64,000 nt of DNA. Origin: Streptomyces sp. CBMA152 (GTDB taxonomy: Bacteria > Actinomycetota > Actinomycetes > Streptomycetales > Streptomycetaceae). Numbering within the stretch: position 1 is the stretch's first letter; the number at the start of each line of letters is the position of its first letter. The translations under genes were made by a program, and so were the position numbers. Shown one piece after another: positions 16,301-25,161 of the stretch. The notes below the pieces were generated by a model. That model was not told the origin of the DNA. It did no database searches and saw only the letters and a program-made list of their open reading frames with translations. The stretch is from the NCBI RefSeq assembly GCF_014596475.1, contig NZ_MECJ01000033.1:1-64000 (forward strand). Direction: 5' to 3'.

Positions 16301-16423
16301 CCCGCATCACCCCCACGACCATGGGACCAGCACCGCCCGCGCAGGGCAATATCGCGGCTCGTATAGTGCGGAGCCGCTAGGGCGTGTACGGCATGCGCCG
16401 AAGAACCGGGAGGGGCACCACCA

Positions 16424-16765
16424 ATGATCATCTGGGGTACCAGGGGTTATCTGTACCAGCTGGCGATGATGACGCTGGTCTGCGGGAACTGCGGCAACCC
16501 CGCGGCCCATGGACTGCGCAAGTACGTCAAGAAGTTCACGTTCTTCTTCATCCCGCTCTTCCCCCTGTCGACCCGGTTCCGTACGCAGTGCACGTTCTGC
16601 GGTCTTGAGCAGGAGATCACCAAGGAGCAGGCCGAGCAGCTCCAGGCGATGGCCGCGGGTCCCCAGCCGGGCCAGGGCATGGCCCCGCAGCCCGGGTACC
16701 AGCAGCAGCCCGGGTACCAGCAGCAGCCGGGTCAGATGCACGGACAGAACCCGTACCAGCAGTGA
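16424..16765 (+). CDS. Zinc-ribbon domain protein with Gln/Pro/Tyr-rich tail
   Basis: 113 residues. Two CxxC pairs (CGNC and CTFC) about 40 residues apart form a zinc ribbon with a hydrophobic aromatic segment between them (KFTFFFIPLFPLS). The C-terminal ~30 residues repeat GYQQQP. TATAGT at 16362-16367 is a good -10 box and AGGGG precedes ATG 16424. Similar small proteins are widespread in actinobacteria with no assigned function. It is followed by the sortase-like gene. Confidence 0.8.
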   Translation: MIIWGTRGYLYQLAMMTLVCGNCGNPAAHGLRKYVKKFTFFFIPLFPLSTRFRTQCTFCGLEQEITKEQAEQLQAMAAGPQPGQGMAPQPGYQQQPGYQQQPGQMHGQNPYQQ

Positions 16766-16844
16766 TGACACGGTCGCCACGGCTATGGAGAGCTGTTACA
16801 AAGCCGGGAAAGCTCCGCAATAACCGCCGCCTACCGTGGTGACC

Positions 16845-17498
16845 ATGACTGCGTCCACGACCTCCCGCCCCCGTCCGCCCCGCACGGCGCGGATCGCGGC
16901 CGCCTCCGCGCTCGCCCTCGCCCTGGGCGGCGGGCTGATGGCCTGCGGCTCGGGTTCGTCCAGTGGCGGCAAGGCGCCCGCGCCCGACGTCTCCGTGCGC
17001 AACGCCACCACCACCCAGGCCCGCCAGCAGGTCGGCCCGCTGAAGGCGGCCGAGCCGACCCGGGTGGTCATCCCCTCGGCGGGGGTCGACGCGAGTCCGG
17101 TGCTCCACCTGGGCCTGGACGAGAAGCAGGAGCTCCAGGTGCCGCCGGTGGACAAGGCGGAGCTGGCGGGCTGGTACACCGGCAGCGTCACGCCGGGCGA
17201 GAAGGGCGCTTCCGTGATCGTCGCGCACTACGACACGGCCAAGGGCCCGGCGCTGATGCGCGATGTGAACAAGATGCACGTGGGAGACGTGATCGAGGTG
17301 GGGCGCGCGGACGGGTCCACGGCCGTGTTCCGGATCCGCGAGACACAGCAAGTGGACAAAACCGACTTCCCCACGAATAAGGTTTACGGCAAGACAGACC
17401 GTCCGGAACTCCGCCTCATCACCTGCGGCGGCCCGATCAGGAACGGCCACCGCTCGGCCAACATCATTTTCTACGCCGACCTGGTGAAGGCGCAGTAG
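16845..17498 (+). CDS. Sortase-family protein (class E/F-like) with a lipobox-like signal
   Basis: 217 residues. The catalytic triad of sortases can be read: His in VIVAHYD (H128), Cys in LRLITCGG (C194) and Arg in GHRSANII (R203). The hydrophobic N-terminal segment ends in LMACGS, which fits a lipoprotein lipobox, so the enzyme may be lipid-anchored instead of held by a transmembrane helix. TACCGT at 16832-16837 places transcription start at or one base from ATG 16845, suggesting a leaderless mRNA. No obvious LPXTG-type substrate is adjacent; a lipoprotein gene follows after 47 bp. Confidence 0.82.
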   Translation: MTASTTSRPRPPRTARIAAASALALALGGGLMACGSGSSSGGKAPAPDVSVRNATTTQARQQVGPLKAAEPTRVVIPSAGVDASPVLHLGLDEKQELQVPPVDKAELAGWYTGSVTPGEKGASVIVAHYDTAKGPALMRDVNKMHVGDVIEVGRADGSTAVFRIRETQQVDKTDFPTNKVYGKTDRPELRLITCGGPIRNGHRSANIIFYADLVKAQ

Positions 17499-17545
17499 CC
17501 CCTCGCCGCTACCCTCGGCGCCGAGGCCCGCACGACAGGAGCACC

Positions 17546-18286
17546 TTGACCCGCCACCGCCGCCCCGCCCGCGCAGCCGCCGCACTGCTCGCCGCCGGCG
17601 CCGCAGCAGTGCTGGTTTCCGGCTGCGGCAACGCGGGCGGCCTGGAGGGCGCGGGCCCCACCCCGACGGCGGTCGGCCCGGTGCGCCTGTGGCCGGACCT
17701 GCCGAAGCCCACGACGACCCCGCAGGACTACGGCGAGTCCCAGACGGAACGGGTGCCCGGCATCAAGGTGCCCGGCGGCGACGTCCACAACCTCGACCCG
17801 GTCGCGGTCGTCCAGGCCGAGGTGCGCGCCCACCCCGACCAGTACACGGGGGCCGACGGGCTGTACGAGGAAACGGTTCGCCAGCTCAATCAGTGCCGGT
17901 CCAAGCCCAAGGGCTGCCCGGTGCTCAAGGCGTACTTCCGCGATCTGACCGGCGACGGCAGGGACGAGATGATCCTCGGCATCAAGATGCCCGAGCAGCA
18001 GCTCGCCGTGCGCTGCTACATGCCGGACAAGAACGGCACCCTGACCCGGATCATGTCCACCTCCGACCAGCTGATCGAGGTGGAGCTGGCCGGCCGGGAC
18101 GTCATCCTGCACTCGGTCTCCGCGGGCATCCCCGGCTACGAGTACCGCACCGCCTGGTCCTGGGACAACCACCAGCGCGCCATGCTGCCGACCCGCGACG
18201 AGATCATCCGGGTGGAGCCGCAGCACTCCCTCAACCCGGTCCCGCCGCGTCCCAAAACGCCGAACCCCACCGCGAGCAGGCGATGA
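17546..18286 (+). CDS. Secreted lipoprotein of unknown function
   Basis: 246 residues, starting at TTG 17546 after AGGAG. The signal sequence ends with LVSGCGN, a clear lipobox. The mature part contains DLTGDGRDEMILGI, reminiscent of the calcium-binding DxDGxxD type repeat in FG-GAP/VCBS proteins, and several conserved Cys. The stop codon overlaps the start of the histidine kinase gene (ATGA), so lipoprotein and kinase are co-translated; the lipoprotein may be an accessory sensor for the kinase, as CseA is for CseC in the streptomycete cell-envelope system. This role is inference. Confidence 0.75.
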   Translation: MTRHRRPARAAAALLAAGAAAVLVSGCGNAGGLEGAGPTPTAVGPVRLWPDLPKPTTTPQDYGESQTERVPGIKVPGGDVHNLDPVAVVQAEVRAHPDQYTGADGLYEETVRQLNQCRSKPKGCPVLKAYFRDLTGDGRDEMILGIKMPEQQLAVRCYMPDKNGTLTRIMSTSDQLIEVELAGRDVILHSVSAGIPGYEYRTAWSWDNHQRAMLPTRDEIIRVEPQHSLNPVPPRPKTPNPTASRR

Positions 18287-19650
18287 AGCGACCCCGAGCG
18301 ATCAAGCGGCCCCGGCTGCCCGCCTGGACGGCGACGCTCACCTGGAAGGCTGCGGTCTTCATCACCGTCATGTGCTGCGCCCTGGCGGCGCTGCTCGGTG
18401 TGCTCGTCCATGTCTCGGTGACCCGGCAGACCGTCGGCCAGGCCCGGGACAAGGCGCTGGGCAAGCTGGACGACGTGTCCCAGGCGTACGAGGCGGGCGA
18501 GCCGCTGCCGTCCGGCGCCGGACTCGACCCGGCGGGCCTGCCCGGTTCGCTGCGCAAGCTCGCCGTCTCCGGCAAGCGCGGCACGCTCGTCGCCGACGAC
18601 GTGAACGGGCGCCCCACCATGTGGGCGGCGGGCCCGGCCGACGGGCGCGCGCTGGCCGTCACCATCGACTACAGCCAGAGCGCCCGCACCATCAACGGCC
18701 TCGACCAGGCGATCCTCGGCTCCTCCATCCTCGCCATCGGCGCCACCCTGCTGGTCGGCGTCTTCGGCGTCACCCGGGTCACGCGCCGACTGCACCAGAC
18801 GGCCACGGTGGCCCGCCGGATCGGCGCGGGCGACCTGGACGCCCGGGTCAACGACCCCCGTACGAAGGACCCTTCGCGCCATCAGGACGAGGTGGCCACC
18901 GTCTCCGGGGCGCTCGACACCATGGCCGGGACGCTGCAGAACAAGCTGCTGAGCGAGCAGCGCTTCACCGCCGACGTGGCGCACGAACTGCGCACCCCGC
19001 TCACCGGACTGCACGCGGCCGCCGAACTGCTGCCCGAGGGACGGCCCGCCGAGCTGGTACGGGACCGGGTGCGGGCGATGCGCTCGCTCACCGAGGACCT
19101 CCTGGAGATCTCCCGCCTGGAGTCGGGCAGCGAGCCCCTCGACCTCGATCTGGAGTATCTGGGGCCGCTGGTGGAGCGCGTGGTGCGCGCGTCGGGGACG
19201 CGGACCGAGGTCGTGGTGGTCCGCGACACCTGCGTGGAGACCGACAAGCGGCGCCTGGAGCGGGTGCTCGGCAACCTGGTGGCCAACGCCCACAAGCACG
19301 GCGCGCTGCCGGTGGTCCTGACCGTGGACGGCCCGGTCGTGACGGTACGGGACCACGGCGCCGGCTACCCCGCCTATCTGCTCGACCACGGCCCCCAGCG
19401 CTTCCGTACCGAGGGCGGCACCAAGGGGCACGGGCTCGGCCTGACCATCGCGGTCGGCCAGGCGTCGGTCCTGGGCGCCGGGCTGCGGTTCGGCAACGCG
19501 CCGGACGGGGGTGCGGTGGCGCGGCTGACCCTGCCGGAGTACGCGGGGTCCGGCGACGGCACCGACGGGCCGGGCAGCGGTGACCCGCAGGCCGGGACCG
19601 GTGTGCGGGGTCCGGCGGGTCATCCGTCCGGCGGCACGCAGCCCTCGTAG
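18283..19650 (+). CDS. Membrane sensor histidine kinase without adjacent response regulator
   Basis: 455 residues: two membrane helices (about 20-45 and 150-170) around a ~100-residue external domain, a HAMP region, HisKA with FTADVAHELRTPL (phospho-His at about H234), N box ERVLGNLVANAHKHG, G1 VRDHGAGYP and G2 GHGLGLTIA. The ~35 C-terminal residues are Gly/Ser-rich and disordered. The gene overlaps the upstream lipoprotein gene by 4 nt. No response regulator is encoded on either side, so its partner is elsewhere. Neighbourhood with FtsW/PBP genes hints at envelope sensing. Confidence 0.88.
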   Translation: MKRPRAIKRPRLPAWTATLTWKAAVFITVMCCALAALLGVLVHVSVTRQTVGQARDKALGKLDDVSQAYEAGEPLPSGAGLDPAGLPGSLRKLAVSGKRGTLVADDVNGRPTMWAAGPADGRALAVTIDYSQSARTINGLDQAILGSSILAIGATLLVGVFGVTRVTRRLHQTATVARRIGAGDLDARVNDPRTKDPSRHQDEVATVSGALDTMAGTLQNKLLSEQRFTADVAHELRTPLTGLHAAAELLPEGRPAELVRDRVRAMRSLTEDLLEISRLESGSEPLDLDLEYLGPLVERVVRASGTRTEVVVVRDTCVETDKRRLERVLGNLVANAHKHGALPVVLTVDGPVVTVRDHGAGYPAYLLDHGPQRFRTEGGTKGHGLGLTIAVGQASVLGAGLRFGNAPDGGAVARLTLPEYAGSGDGTDGPGSGDPQAGTGVRGPAGHPSGGTQPS

Positions 19651-19740
19651 CGCTTTGCGGGCGGTAAGGAGCGAACCTAGGGTGAGCCGGGCGAGCCAAG
19701 GACCGTCCCCCACGGCCCTCCCGTCCCCCAGGAGGCTTCA

Positions 19741-20082
19741 ATGTCCCTGCGTTTTCCCCTTGCTTCGCTGAGCCTGTGTCTGGCCACCGGCGCCGTCGCC
19801 GCCCTCGCGGCGGCGGGTCCCGCGAGCGCCGTACCGTCCGACCACAACGACTTCACCGGCCGGGTGACGGCCAAGTCCGGCCTGCTCCTGCGGGACAAGC
19901 CGACCCGCAGCAGCCGGATCGTCGGCATCGCGCCGTACCACTCGATCGTCCACATCTTCTGCAAGACGCGCGGCGACAGCGTCAACGGCAACAACCGCTG
20001 GTATCTGCTTGAGGACGGCACCTGGGCCTGGGGGTCGGCGTTCTACATCGACAACCTCGGCCCGGTGCCGCGCTGGTGCTGA
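19741..20082 (+). CDS. Secreted SH3-like domain protein
   Basis: 113 residues with a Sec signal peptide ending ASA around residue 30. The mature part, GRVTAKSGLLLRDKPTRSS then RIVG, is a bacterial SH3-like repeat (SH3_3), a fold that often binds cell-wall peptides. Two Cys (FCKT and the terminal WC) could form a disulfide. AGGAGG lies five bases before ATG 19741. It is convergent with the SHOCT gene. Confidence 0.82.
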   Translation: MSLRFPLASLSLCLATGAVAALAAAGPASAVPSDHNDFTGRVTAKSGLLLRDKPTRSSRIVGIAPYHSIVHIFCKTRGDSVNGNNRWYLLEDGTWAWGSAFYIDNLGPVPRWC

Positions 20083-20091
20083 ACCGTCAGC

Positions 20092-20349
20092 TCACCTCCC
20101 GAGGAGCCTGGCCTTCGCGGCCGCGAACTCCTCGGGGGTGAGCAGCCCTTCCTGGGCGAGCTTTCCCAGCTGGGTCAGCCGGTCGACGAGGGCAGCGCCG
20201 TCGGGGTCGGGCGCCACTTCCACCGGTGGCCGAGGGGCGGGCTCGGGACGCGGCGGACGGGGAGCCTTCGCCAGCAGGCCGCGCAACAGGGGCGCGCCCG
20301 ACGGACGGGTCACGGGTCGGACCACATCCCGGGTGGACTTGATGAACAC
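20092..20349 (-). CDS. SHOCT-domain protein
   Basis: 85 residues. The last ~30 residues (LVDRLTQLGKLAQEGLLTPE then EFAAAKARLLG) are a SHOCT motif, a short helical oligomerisation or membrane-proximal module. The N-terminal part is Pro/Arg-rich. GTG 20349 follows GAGAAGGG, which lies inside the end of the upstream gene; the two genes are separated by only 3 bases, so they form an operon. Confidence 0.75.
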   Translation of the reverse strand: MFIKSTRDVVRPVTRPSGAPLLRGLLAKAPRPPRPEPAPRPPVEVAPDPDGAALVDRLTQLGKLAQEGLLTPEEFAAAKARLLGR

Positions 20350-20352
20350 GAC

Positions 20353-20787
20353 TCAGCCCTTCTCTCTGCCGGCGGCCGTCCGTTCGGCCAGCGCGGCCCT
20401 GACCTCGTCCAGGCGTTCCGGCGGCAGTCGCACCGAGCCCGCGACATGGCCGCCCGCCGCCCGTACCCCCTTGGCCGCCTCCTCCGCCCACAGGTGCTCG
20501 ATCAGGGCGACGATCGCGCAGCTGCCCCGGTCGAGGAGCTCCGCCGCCTCCTGGACGTCCTCGGGTCCGATCAGCCGCTCGACGCCGTCGCCGACCAGGA
20601 CGCCGCTCAGCTCCTCGAACTCGTCGAGCTCGGCCGCCAGCACCTCCCCGCCCGCCGTCTTGGTGACGACCAGCGCGTCGACGATGCGTACCGAACGGGA
20701 TCTGCGCACCCCGACGAGCGAGTCGACGGCCCGCACCCGCAGCTGCTCCTCGGGGAAGGCGAGGACGATGAACTCCACGGGCCCCAT
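20353..20787 (-). CDS. DUF6325-like protein
   Basis: 144 residues starting MGPVEFIVLAFPEEQ, with the pattern of the DUF6325/DUF1269-like family: a ferredoxin-like alpha/beta domain (VRIVDALVVTKTAGG) followed by a helix-rich part (SCAIVALIEHLWAEE). ATG 20787 follows GAGGAG by seven bases. It is the first gene of a two-gene operon with the SHOCT protein, a pairing often seen in actinobacteria. It is divergent from the FtsW/RodA gene. Function unknown. Confidence 0.75.
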   Translation of the reverse strand: MGPVEFIVLAFPEEQLRVRAVDSLVGVRRSRSVRIVDALVVTKTAGGEVLAAELDEFEELSGVLVGDGVERLIGPEDVQEAAELLDRGSCAIVALIEHLWAEEAAKGVRAAGGHVAGSVRLPPERLDEVRAALAERTAAGREKG

Positions 20788-20892
20788 GGCCGTACTCCTC
20801 AGTGACGGTCCGTCAGTTCTCTCAGCCGATACCCCCCTCGGCACACTATGACATAAAGGACATAAGCGGCCGCGCTTGCTACGTTGCCCGAC

Positions 20893-22269
20893 ATGAGCGC
20901 AACGACGACGGCGGACCGGCCACCGCCCGCCCTCCGTCTCCCCCGGCGCCGGGGCGTCGAACTCTCGCTGCTCGTCGGCGCCGTCCTCGCCTCGGTCTAC
21001 GGCTACGCCGACGTCGGGCTCGCCAAGAGCGGCGCGCTCCCGCCGGACGCGGCGGGCTACGGCGCCGGGCTCGGGCTGCTCGCCCTGCTCGCGCACCTCG
21101 CGGTCCGGCTGCGCGCCCCGTACGCCGACCCGCTCCTGCTGCCCATCGCGGTCCTGCTCAACGGCCTCGGCCTGGTCCTGATCTACCGCCTCGACCTGGA
21201 GACCCCGCACACCCCGGCCGCCTCCGCCCAGCTGATGTGGTCGACCATCGGGGTCGCGCTGTTCGGCGCGGTCGTCCTGATCCTGCGCGACCACCGCGTA
21301 CTCGCCCGGTACGCGTACATCTCGGCCGCCTCCGCGCTCGTCCTGATGGTCGTGCCGATCTTCTTCCCGGCCGTCAACGGCGCCAAGATCTGGATCCGGC
21401 TCGCCGGACTCTCCTTCCAGCCGGGCGAGTTCGCCAAGATCCTGTTCGCGGTCTTCTTCGCCGCGTACCTGGCCGCCAACCACAACGCGCTCGCGTACAC
21501 CGGCCGCCGCATCTGGCGCCTCCAGCTCCCCACCGGCCGGGTGCTCGGCCCGATCGTGGCGATCTGGCTGCTGAGCGTCGGCGTCCTCGTCCTGGAGCGC
21601 GACCTCGGCACCTCGCTGCTCTTCTTCGGACTCTTCGTGATCATGCTGTACGTGGCGACGGGCCGCACCGGCTGGATCGCGGTGGGGCTGCTGCTCGCCG
21701 CGGTCGGCGCGGCGGTGGTCGGCTCGCTCGAACCCCATGTGCACAGCCGCGTCCAGGACTGGCTGCACCCGTTCGCCTCCATCGACGCGGGCCAGGGCCC
21801 CGGCCAACTCGCCCAGTCGCTCTTCGCGTTCGCCGCGGGCGGCATGCTCGGCACCGGTCTGGGCGCGGGCCACTCGATCCTCATCGGCTTCGCCGCGAAG
21901 TCCGACTTCATCCTGGCGACGGCGGGCGAGGAGCTGGGCCTCGCGGGCCTCACGGTGATCTTCCTCCTCTACGCGCTGCTCATCGCCCGGGGCTATCGCG
22001 CGGGCCTCGCGCTCAGCGACTCCTTCGGACGGCTGCTCTCGGTCGGCCTCTCCTCGATCCTCGCGTTCCAAGTCTTCGTGATCGCGGGCGGGGTGATGGG
22101 CCTGATCCCGCTGACCGGTATGGCGATGCCGTTCCTGGCGCAGGGCGGCTCGTCCGTCGTCACCAACTGGATCATCGTGGCGCTGCTCATCCGGGCCAGC
22201 GACAGCGCGCGCACCCCGCGTCCGGCCGTAGACACCGGCACCCTCGCACCCGTCCGCACGAGGACCTGA
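20893..22269 (+). CDS. FtsW/RodA/SpoVE-family peptidoglycan glycosyltransferase
   Basis: 458 residues with about ten membrane helices. SEDS proteins polymerise lipid II glycan strands with a partner class B PBP, here encoded by the next gene. Conserved SEDS blocks are visible: GAKIWIRLAGLSFQPGEFAK, VLERDLGTSLLFFGLF, GGMLGTGLGAG, and the helix-7/8 region FIL-ATAGEELGL. A TACGTT box at 20880-20885 stands seven bases before ATG 20893, suggesting a leaderless mRNA; a direct repeat GACATAAAG/GACATAAG lies at about 20850-20866. The end overlaps the PBP start (TGATG). It is probably an accessory SEDS/PBP pair, not the divisome FtsW of the dcw cluster. Confidence 0.9.
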   Translation: MSATTTADRPPPALRLPRRRGVELSLLVGAVLASVYGYADVGLAKSGALPPDAAGYGAGLGLLALLAHLAVRLRAPYADPLLLPIAVLLNGLGLVLIYRLDLETPHTPAASAQLMWSTIGVALFGAVVLILRDHRVLARYAYISAASALVLMVVPIFFPAVNGAKIWIRLAGLSFQPGEFAKILFAVFFAAYLAANHNALAYTGRRIWRLQLPTGRVLGPIVAIWLLSVGVLVLERDLGTSLLFFGLFVIMLYVATGRTGWIAVGLLLAAVGAAVVGSLEPHVHSRVQDWLHPFASIDAGQGPGQLAQSLFAFAAGGMLGTGLGAGHSILIGFAAKSDFILATAGEELGLAGLTVIFLLYALLIARGYRAGLALSDSFGRLLSVGLSSILAFQVFVIAGGVMGLIPLTGMAMPFLAQGGSSVVTNWIIVALLIRASDSARTPRPAVDTGTLAPVRTRT

Positions 22270-23720
22270 TGATCCGTTACATCCGGCGGGCCGCCGCCTT
22301 CTGCCTCGTCCTGCTGGTCGCGCTGCTCGTCAACGCGGCCCGCGTCCAGGTCTTCCAGGCCGACGCGCTCGACGCCAACCCCGCCAACCGCCGCGCCACA
22401 CTGGCCCGTTACGGCCAGCCGCGCGGCGACATCCTGGTGGGCGAGGACGCGGTCACCGGCTCCAAGGACACCGGCCAGCCGCTGCGGTACGAGCGCACGT
22501 ACACCGACGGCCCGCTGTACGCGCCCGTCACCGGCTACGCGTCCCAGATCTACGGGACCACGCTCATCGAGAGCGCGGAGGACGCCGTCCTGTCCGGCAC
22601 CTCCCCGCTGCTCACCCCGCTGTGGGGCGACCTCACCCGTAAACGGCAGCGCGGCGGCGACGCGGTCACCACCATCAAGGCGTCGATGCAGCAGGCTGCC
22701 TACAAGGGCCTGGGCGGCAAGAAGGGCGCGGTCGCCGCCGTCGAGCCGTCCACCGGGAAGATCCTCGCCCTGGTCAGCAGCCCGTCGTACGACCCCAGCA
22801 GGCTCTCCGGGAACGGGCCGGCGGTGAAGAAGACCTGGGCCGCTCTGACCACGGGCCCCGACCAGCCGATGCTCAACCGGGCGATCCGGCAGTCGTATCC
22901 GCCGGGCTCCACCTTCAAGATCGTGACGGCGGCGGCCGCACTGGACGCGGGCGCCGTCACCGATGTGAACGCGCCGACCGTCACACCCGACCCGTACGTC
23001 CTGCCCGGCACCAGCACCACGCTGCCCAACGAGGCGAACGGCTGCGAGAACGCCTCGCTCGCGTACGCCGTGGAGGTCTCCTGCAACACGGTGATGGCGA
23101 ACCTCGGGGTCAAGGTGGGGCTCGCGGGGATGCTGAAGGCGGTCGGCCGGTTCGGCTTCAACGACACCCGGCTGCGCATCCCTTCGGGTGTCGCCAAGTC
23201 CAACTTCGACAAGAAGATGGGCCCCGACCAGCTGGCGCTCTCCTCCATCGGCCAGTTCGACACGACGGCCACGCCGTTGCAGATGGCGATGGTGGCGGCG
23301 GCGGTCGCCAACGGCGGGGAACTCAAGTACCCGTATCTGGTGGACCGTACGACCAGCGCGCACGGCACGACCCTCGCCCGCACCGCCGAGCGCGACTACA
23401 AGCAGGCGATGAACCCGGCCACGGCCGAGCGGCTCCAGCAGCTGATGGTGGACGTGGTGGAGAAGGGCACGGGCACCAGCGCCGCGATCCCCGGGGTGCG
23501 GGTGGGCGGCAAGACCGGCACGGCCCAGAACGGCGTCGGCAACCGGGGCCTGCCGTACGCCTGGTTCATCTCCTGGGCCCAGTCCCCGGACGCACCCCGC
23601 CCCGCCGTGGCCGTCGCGGTCGTGGTCGAGGACGCGGAGGCGAACCGGATGGACATCAGCGGGGGCGGGGACGCGGCGCCTATCGCGAAGGCGGTGATGG
23701 AGGCCGCTCTCACAGGGTGA
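22269..23720 (+). CDS. Class B penicillin-binding protein (transpeptidase)
   Basis: 483 residues with an N-terminal membrane anchor and a PBP transpeptidase domain. The active-site motif STFK is at S214-K217, SCN at 271-273 and KTG at 415-417. The N-terminal dimerisation region is short, as in actinobacterial PbpA-like partners of RodA-type proteins. Its start overlaps the stop of the SEDS gene by one base, so the two are coupled and likely form one glycan-polymerising and cross-linking complex. A strong hairpin follows the gene. Confidence 0.92.
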   Translation: MIRYIRRAAAFCLVLLVALLVNAARVQVFQADALDANPANRRATLARYGQPRGDILVGEDAVTGSKDTGQPLRYERTYTDGPLYAPVTGYASQIYGTTLIESAEDAVLSGTSPLLTPLWGDLTRKRQRGGDAVTTIKASMQQAAYKGLGGKKGAVAAVEPSTGKILALVSSPSYDPSRLSGNGPAVKKTWAALTTGPDQPMLNRAIRQSYPPGSTFKIVTAAAALDAGAVTDVNAPTVTPDPYVLPGTSTTLPNEANGCENASLAYAVEVSCNTVMANLGVKVGLAGMLKAVGRFGFNDTRLRIPSGVAKSNFDKKMGPDQLALSSIGQFDTTATPLQMAMVAAAVANGGELKYPYLVDRTTSAHGTTLARTAERDYKQAMNPATAERLQQLMVDVVEKGTGTSAAIPGVRVGGKTGTAQNGVGNRGLPYAWFISWAQSPDAPRPAVAVAVVVEDAEANRMDISGGGDAAPIAKAVMEAALTG

Positions 23721-23745
23721 GGCGGGTGCCGAGGCGCTGTGAGCC

Positions 23746-23779
23746 GGGGGCGGGGACCGGCCCGTCGGCCCCCGCCCCC
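23746..23779 (+). terminator. Hairpin terminator after the PBP gene
   Basis: GGGGGCGGGG at 23746-23755 pairs with CCCCGCCCCC at 23770-23779 around a 14-base loop, between the convergent ends of the PBP and ferritin-like genes. Confidence 0.6.
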
Positions 23780-23784
23780 CTCCT

Positions 23785-24912
23785 TCAGCCCACCGCTCCC
23801 TCCGCGATCGCGTCCGCCACCTCCGTCACCCGTGCCGTCTCCTCCTGGGCGAAGCGCTCGCGGTCGAGGCGTTCCGCGATCTCCTCGTCCTCGGCCATGA
23901 GCAGGTCGAGGTTGGAGTCGCCGAGGTCGAGGACGCCCATGTCCACGTACGCCTGCTGGAGGCGTTTGCCCCACAGGCCGATGTCCTTGACGCAGGGGAC
24001 GATGCGGCTGAACAGCAGCTTGCGGAACAGATGCAGGAACTCGTTCTGCTCCGAGAACTCCTCGGCCTCCGCCTTGGGGATGCCGAAGTTCTCCAGGACC
24101 TCGATCCCGCGCAACCGGTCCCGCATCAAGTAGCAGCCCTCGATCACGAACTCCTCGCGCTCGCGCAGTTCGGCGTCGGAGAGCTGCTTGTAGTAGTCGC
24201 GCAGCGCCATCCGCCCGAACGCCACGTGCCGCGCCTCGTCCTGCATGACGTACGCGAGGATCTGCTTGGGCAGCGGCTTGTCCGTGGTGTCGCGGAGCAT
24301 CCCGAACGCGGCGAGCGCCAGGCCCTCGATGAGCACCTGCATACCGAGGTACGGCATGTCCCAGCGGGAGTCGCGCAGGGTGTCGCCGAGCAGCCCCTGG
24401 AGGTTGTCGTTGACCGGGTAGAGCATCCCGATCTTCTCGTGCAGGAACCGGCTGTAGATCTCGGCGTGCCGGGCCTCGTCCATGGTCTGGGTCGCGGAGT
24501 AGAACTTGGCGTCCAGGTCCGGCACCGACTCCACGATCCGCGCCGCGCACACCATCGCGCCCTGCTCGCCGTGCAGGAACTGGCTGAACTGCCAGGCCGA
24601 GTAGTGCCTGCGCAGCTCGCCCTTGTCCTCGTCGGTCAGCTTCGCCCAGTAGCGCGTCCCGTACAGCGTCATCGACTCGTCGGGCGTGCCGAGCGGGTCG
24701 TACGGGTCGACCTCAAGGTCCCAGTCGATGCGCTTGGCGCCGTCCCACTGCTTGTCCTTGCCCTTCTGGTAGAGGGCGAGCAGGCGTTCGCGCCCGGAGC
24801 CATTCTTCTGGCCAGGAAACATGGCCTCCCAGCTGAAGCGCGCCGCGCCCGACGCCGGGACCTGCCACAGGGGGTCGTGCGGGCCGTTCACATAGAGGTC
24901 TTGCGTCGACAC
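23785..24912 (-). CDS. Ferritin-like diiron protein (oxygenase/oxidase family)
   Basis: 375 residues with two E...ExxH half-sites typical of ribonucleotide-reductase-like diiron proteins: E in FLHGEQGAMV, then TMDEARHAEIY, and E in LIEGLALAAF, then MQDEARHVAFG. GTG 24912 is chosen because AAGGAG lies six bases upstream; codons further upstream to 25002 lack support. It is divergent from a second diiron protein gene at 25162. The pairing suggests related roles, but the substrate is unknown; AurF-type N-oxygenase and fatty-acid or amine oxidations are possible within the family. Confidence 0.78.
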   Translation of the reverse strand: MSTQDLYVNGPHDPLWQVPASGAARFSWEAMFPGQKNGSGRERLLALYQKGKDKQWDGAKRIDWDLEVDPYDPLGTPDESMTLYGTRYWAKLTDEDKGELRRHYSAWQFSQFLHGEQGAMVCAARIVESVPDLDAKFYSATQTMDEARHAEIYSRFLHEKIGMLYPVNDNLQGLLGDTLRDSRWDMPYLGMQVLIEGLALAAFGMLRDTTDKPLPKQILAYVMQDEARHVAFGRMALRDYYKQLSDAELREREEFVIEGCYLMRDRLRGIEVLENFGIPKAEAEEFSEQNEFLHLFRKLLFSRIVPCVKDIGLWGKRLQQAYVDMGVLDLGDSNLDLLMAEDEEIAERLDRERFAQEETARVTEVADAIAEGAVG

Positions 24913-25049
24913 GTGCGGCTCCTTCGCCTCGCGTACCTCGTACGGACGTACTGGGGGGATTGCCTGACTGTCCGTTACACGCCGGTTCACTGGCAGGCTC
25001 ACACGGTGGTAGACGCCGGGTCAACAAGTCGGGGCCAAGGGATTGACGG

Positions 25050-25063
25050 GCTTGCTGACAAGC
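25050..25063. promoter_or_regulatory. Operator-like inverted repeat between two diiron genes
   Basis: GCTTG-CTGA-CAAGC at 25050-25063 lies between the divergent starts at 24912 and 25162, close to TTGACG at 25044. A TetR-family gene follows the right-hand diiron gene and could act here; this is inference. Confidence 0.35.
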
Positions 25064-25161
25064 AGTCTCATAAGAGGTGACCGCCGGTACGTCACGACCG
25101 ATACCGCCCCGGCCGATCGCGAATCGGCCCGGACCGACCCCCAGCCGAGGTGCCACCAGCC

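Noticed and set aside
20788..22071. Long antisense frame over the FtsW/RodA gene, continuous with the DUF6325 gene
   Set aside because: It is the complement of a strongly conserved membrane protein gene; the true start with a Shine-Dalgarno is at 20787.
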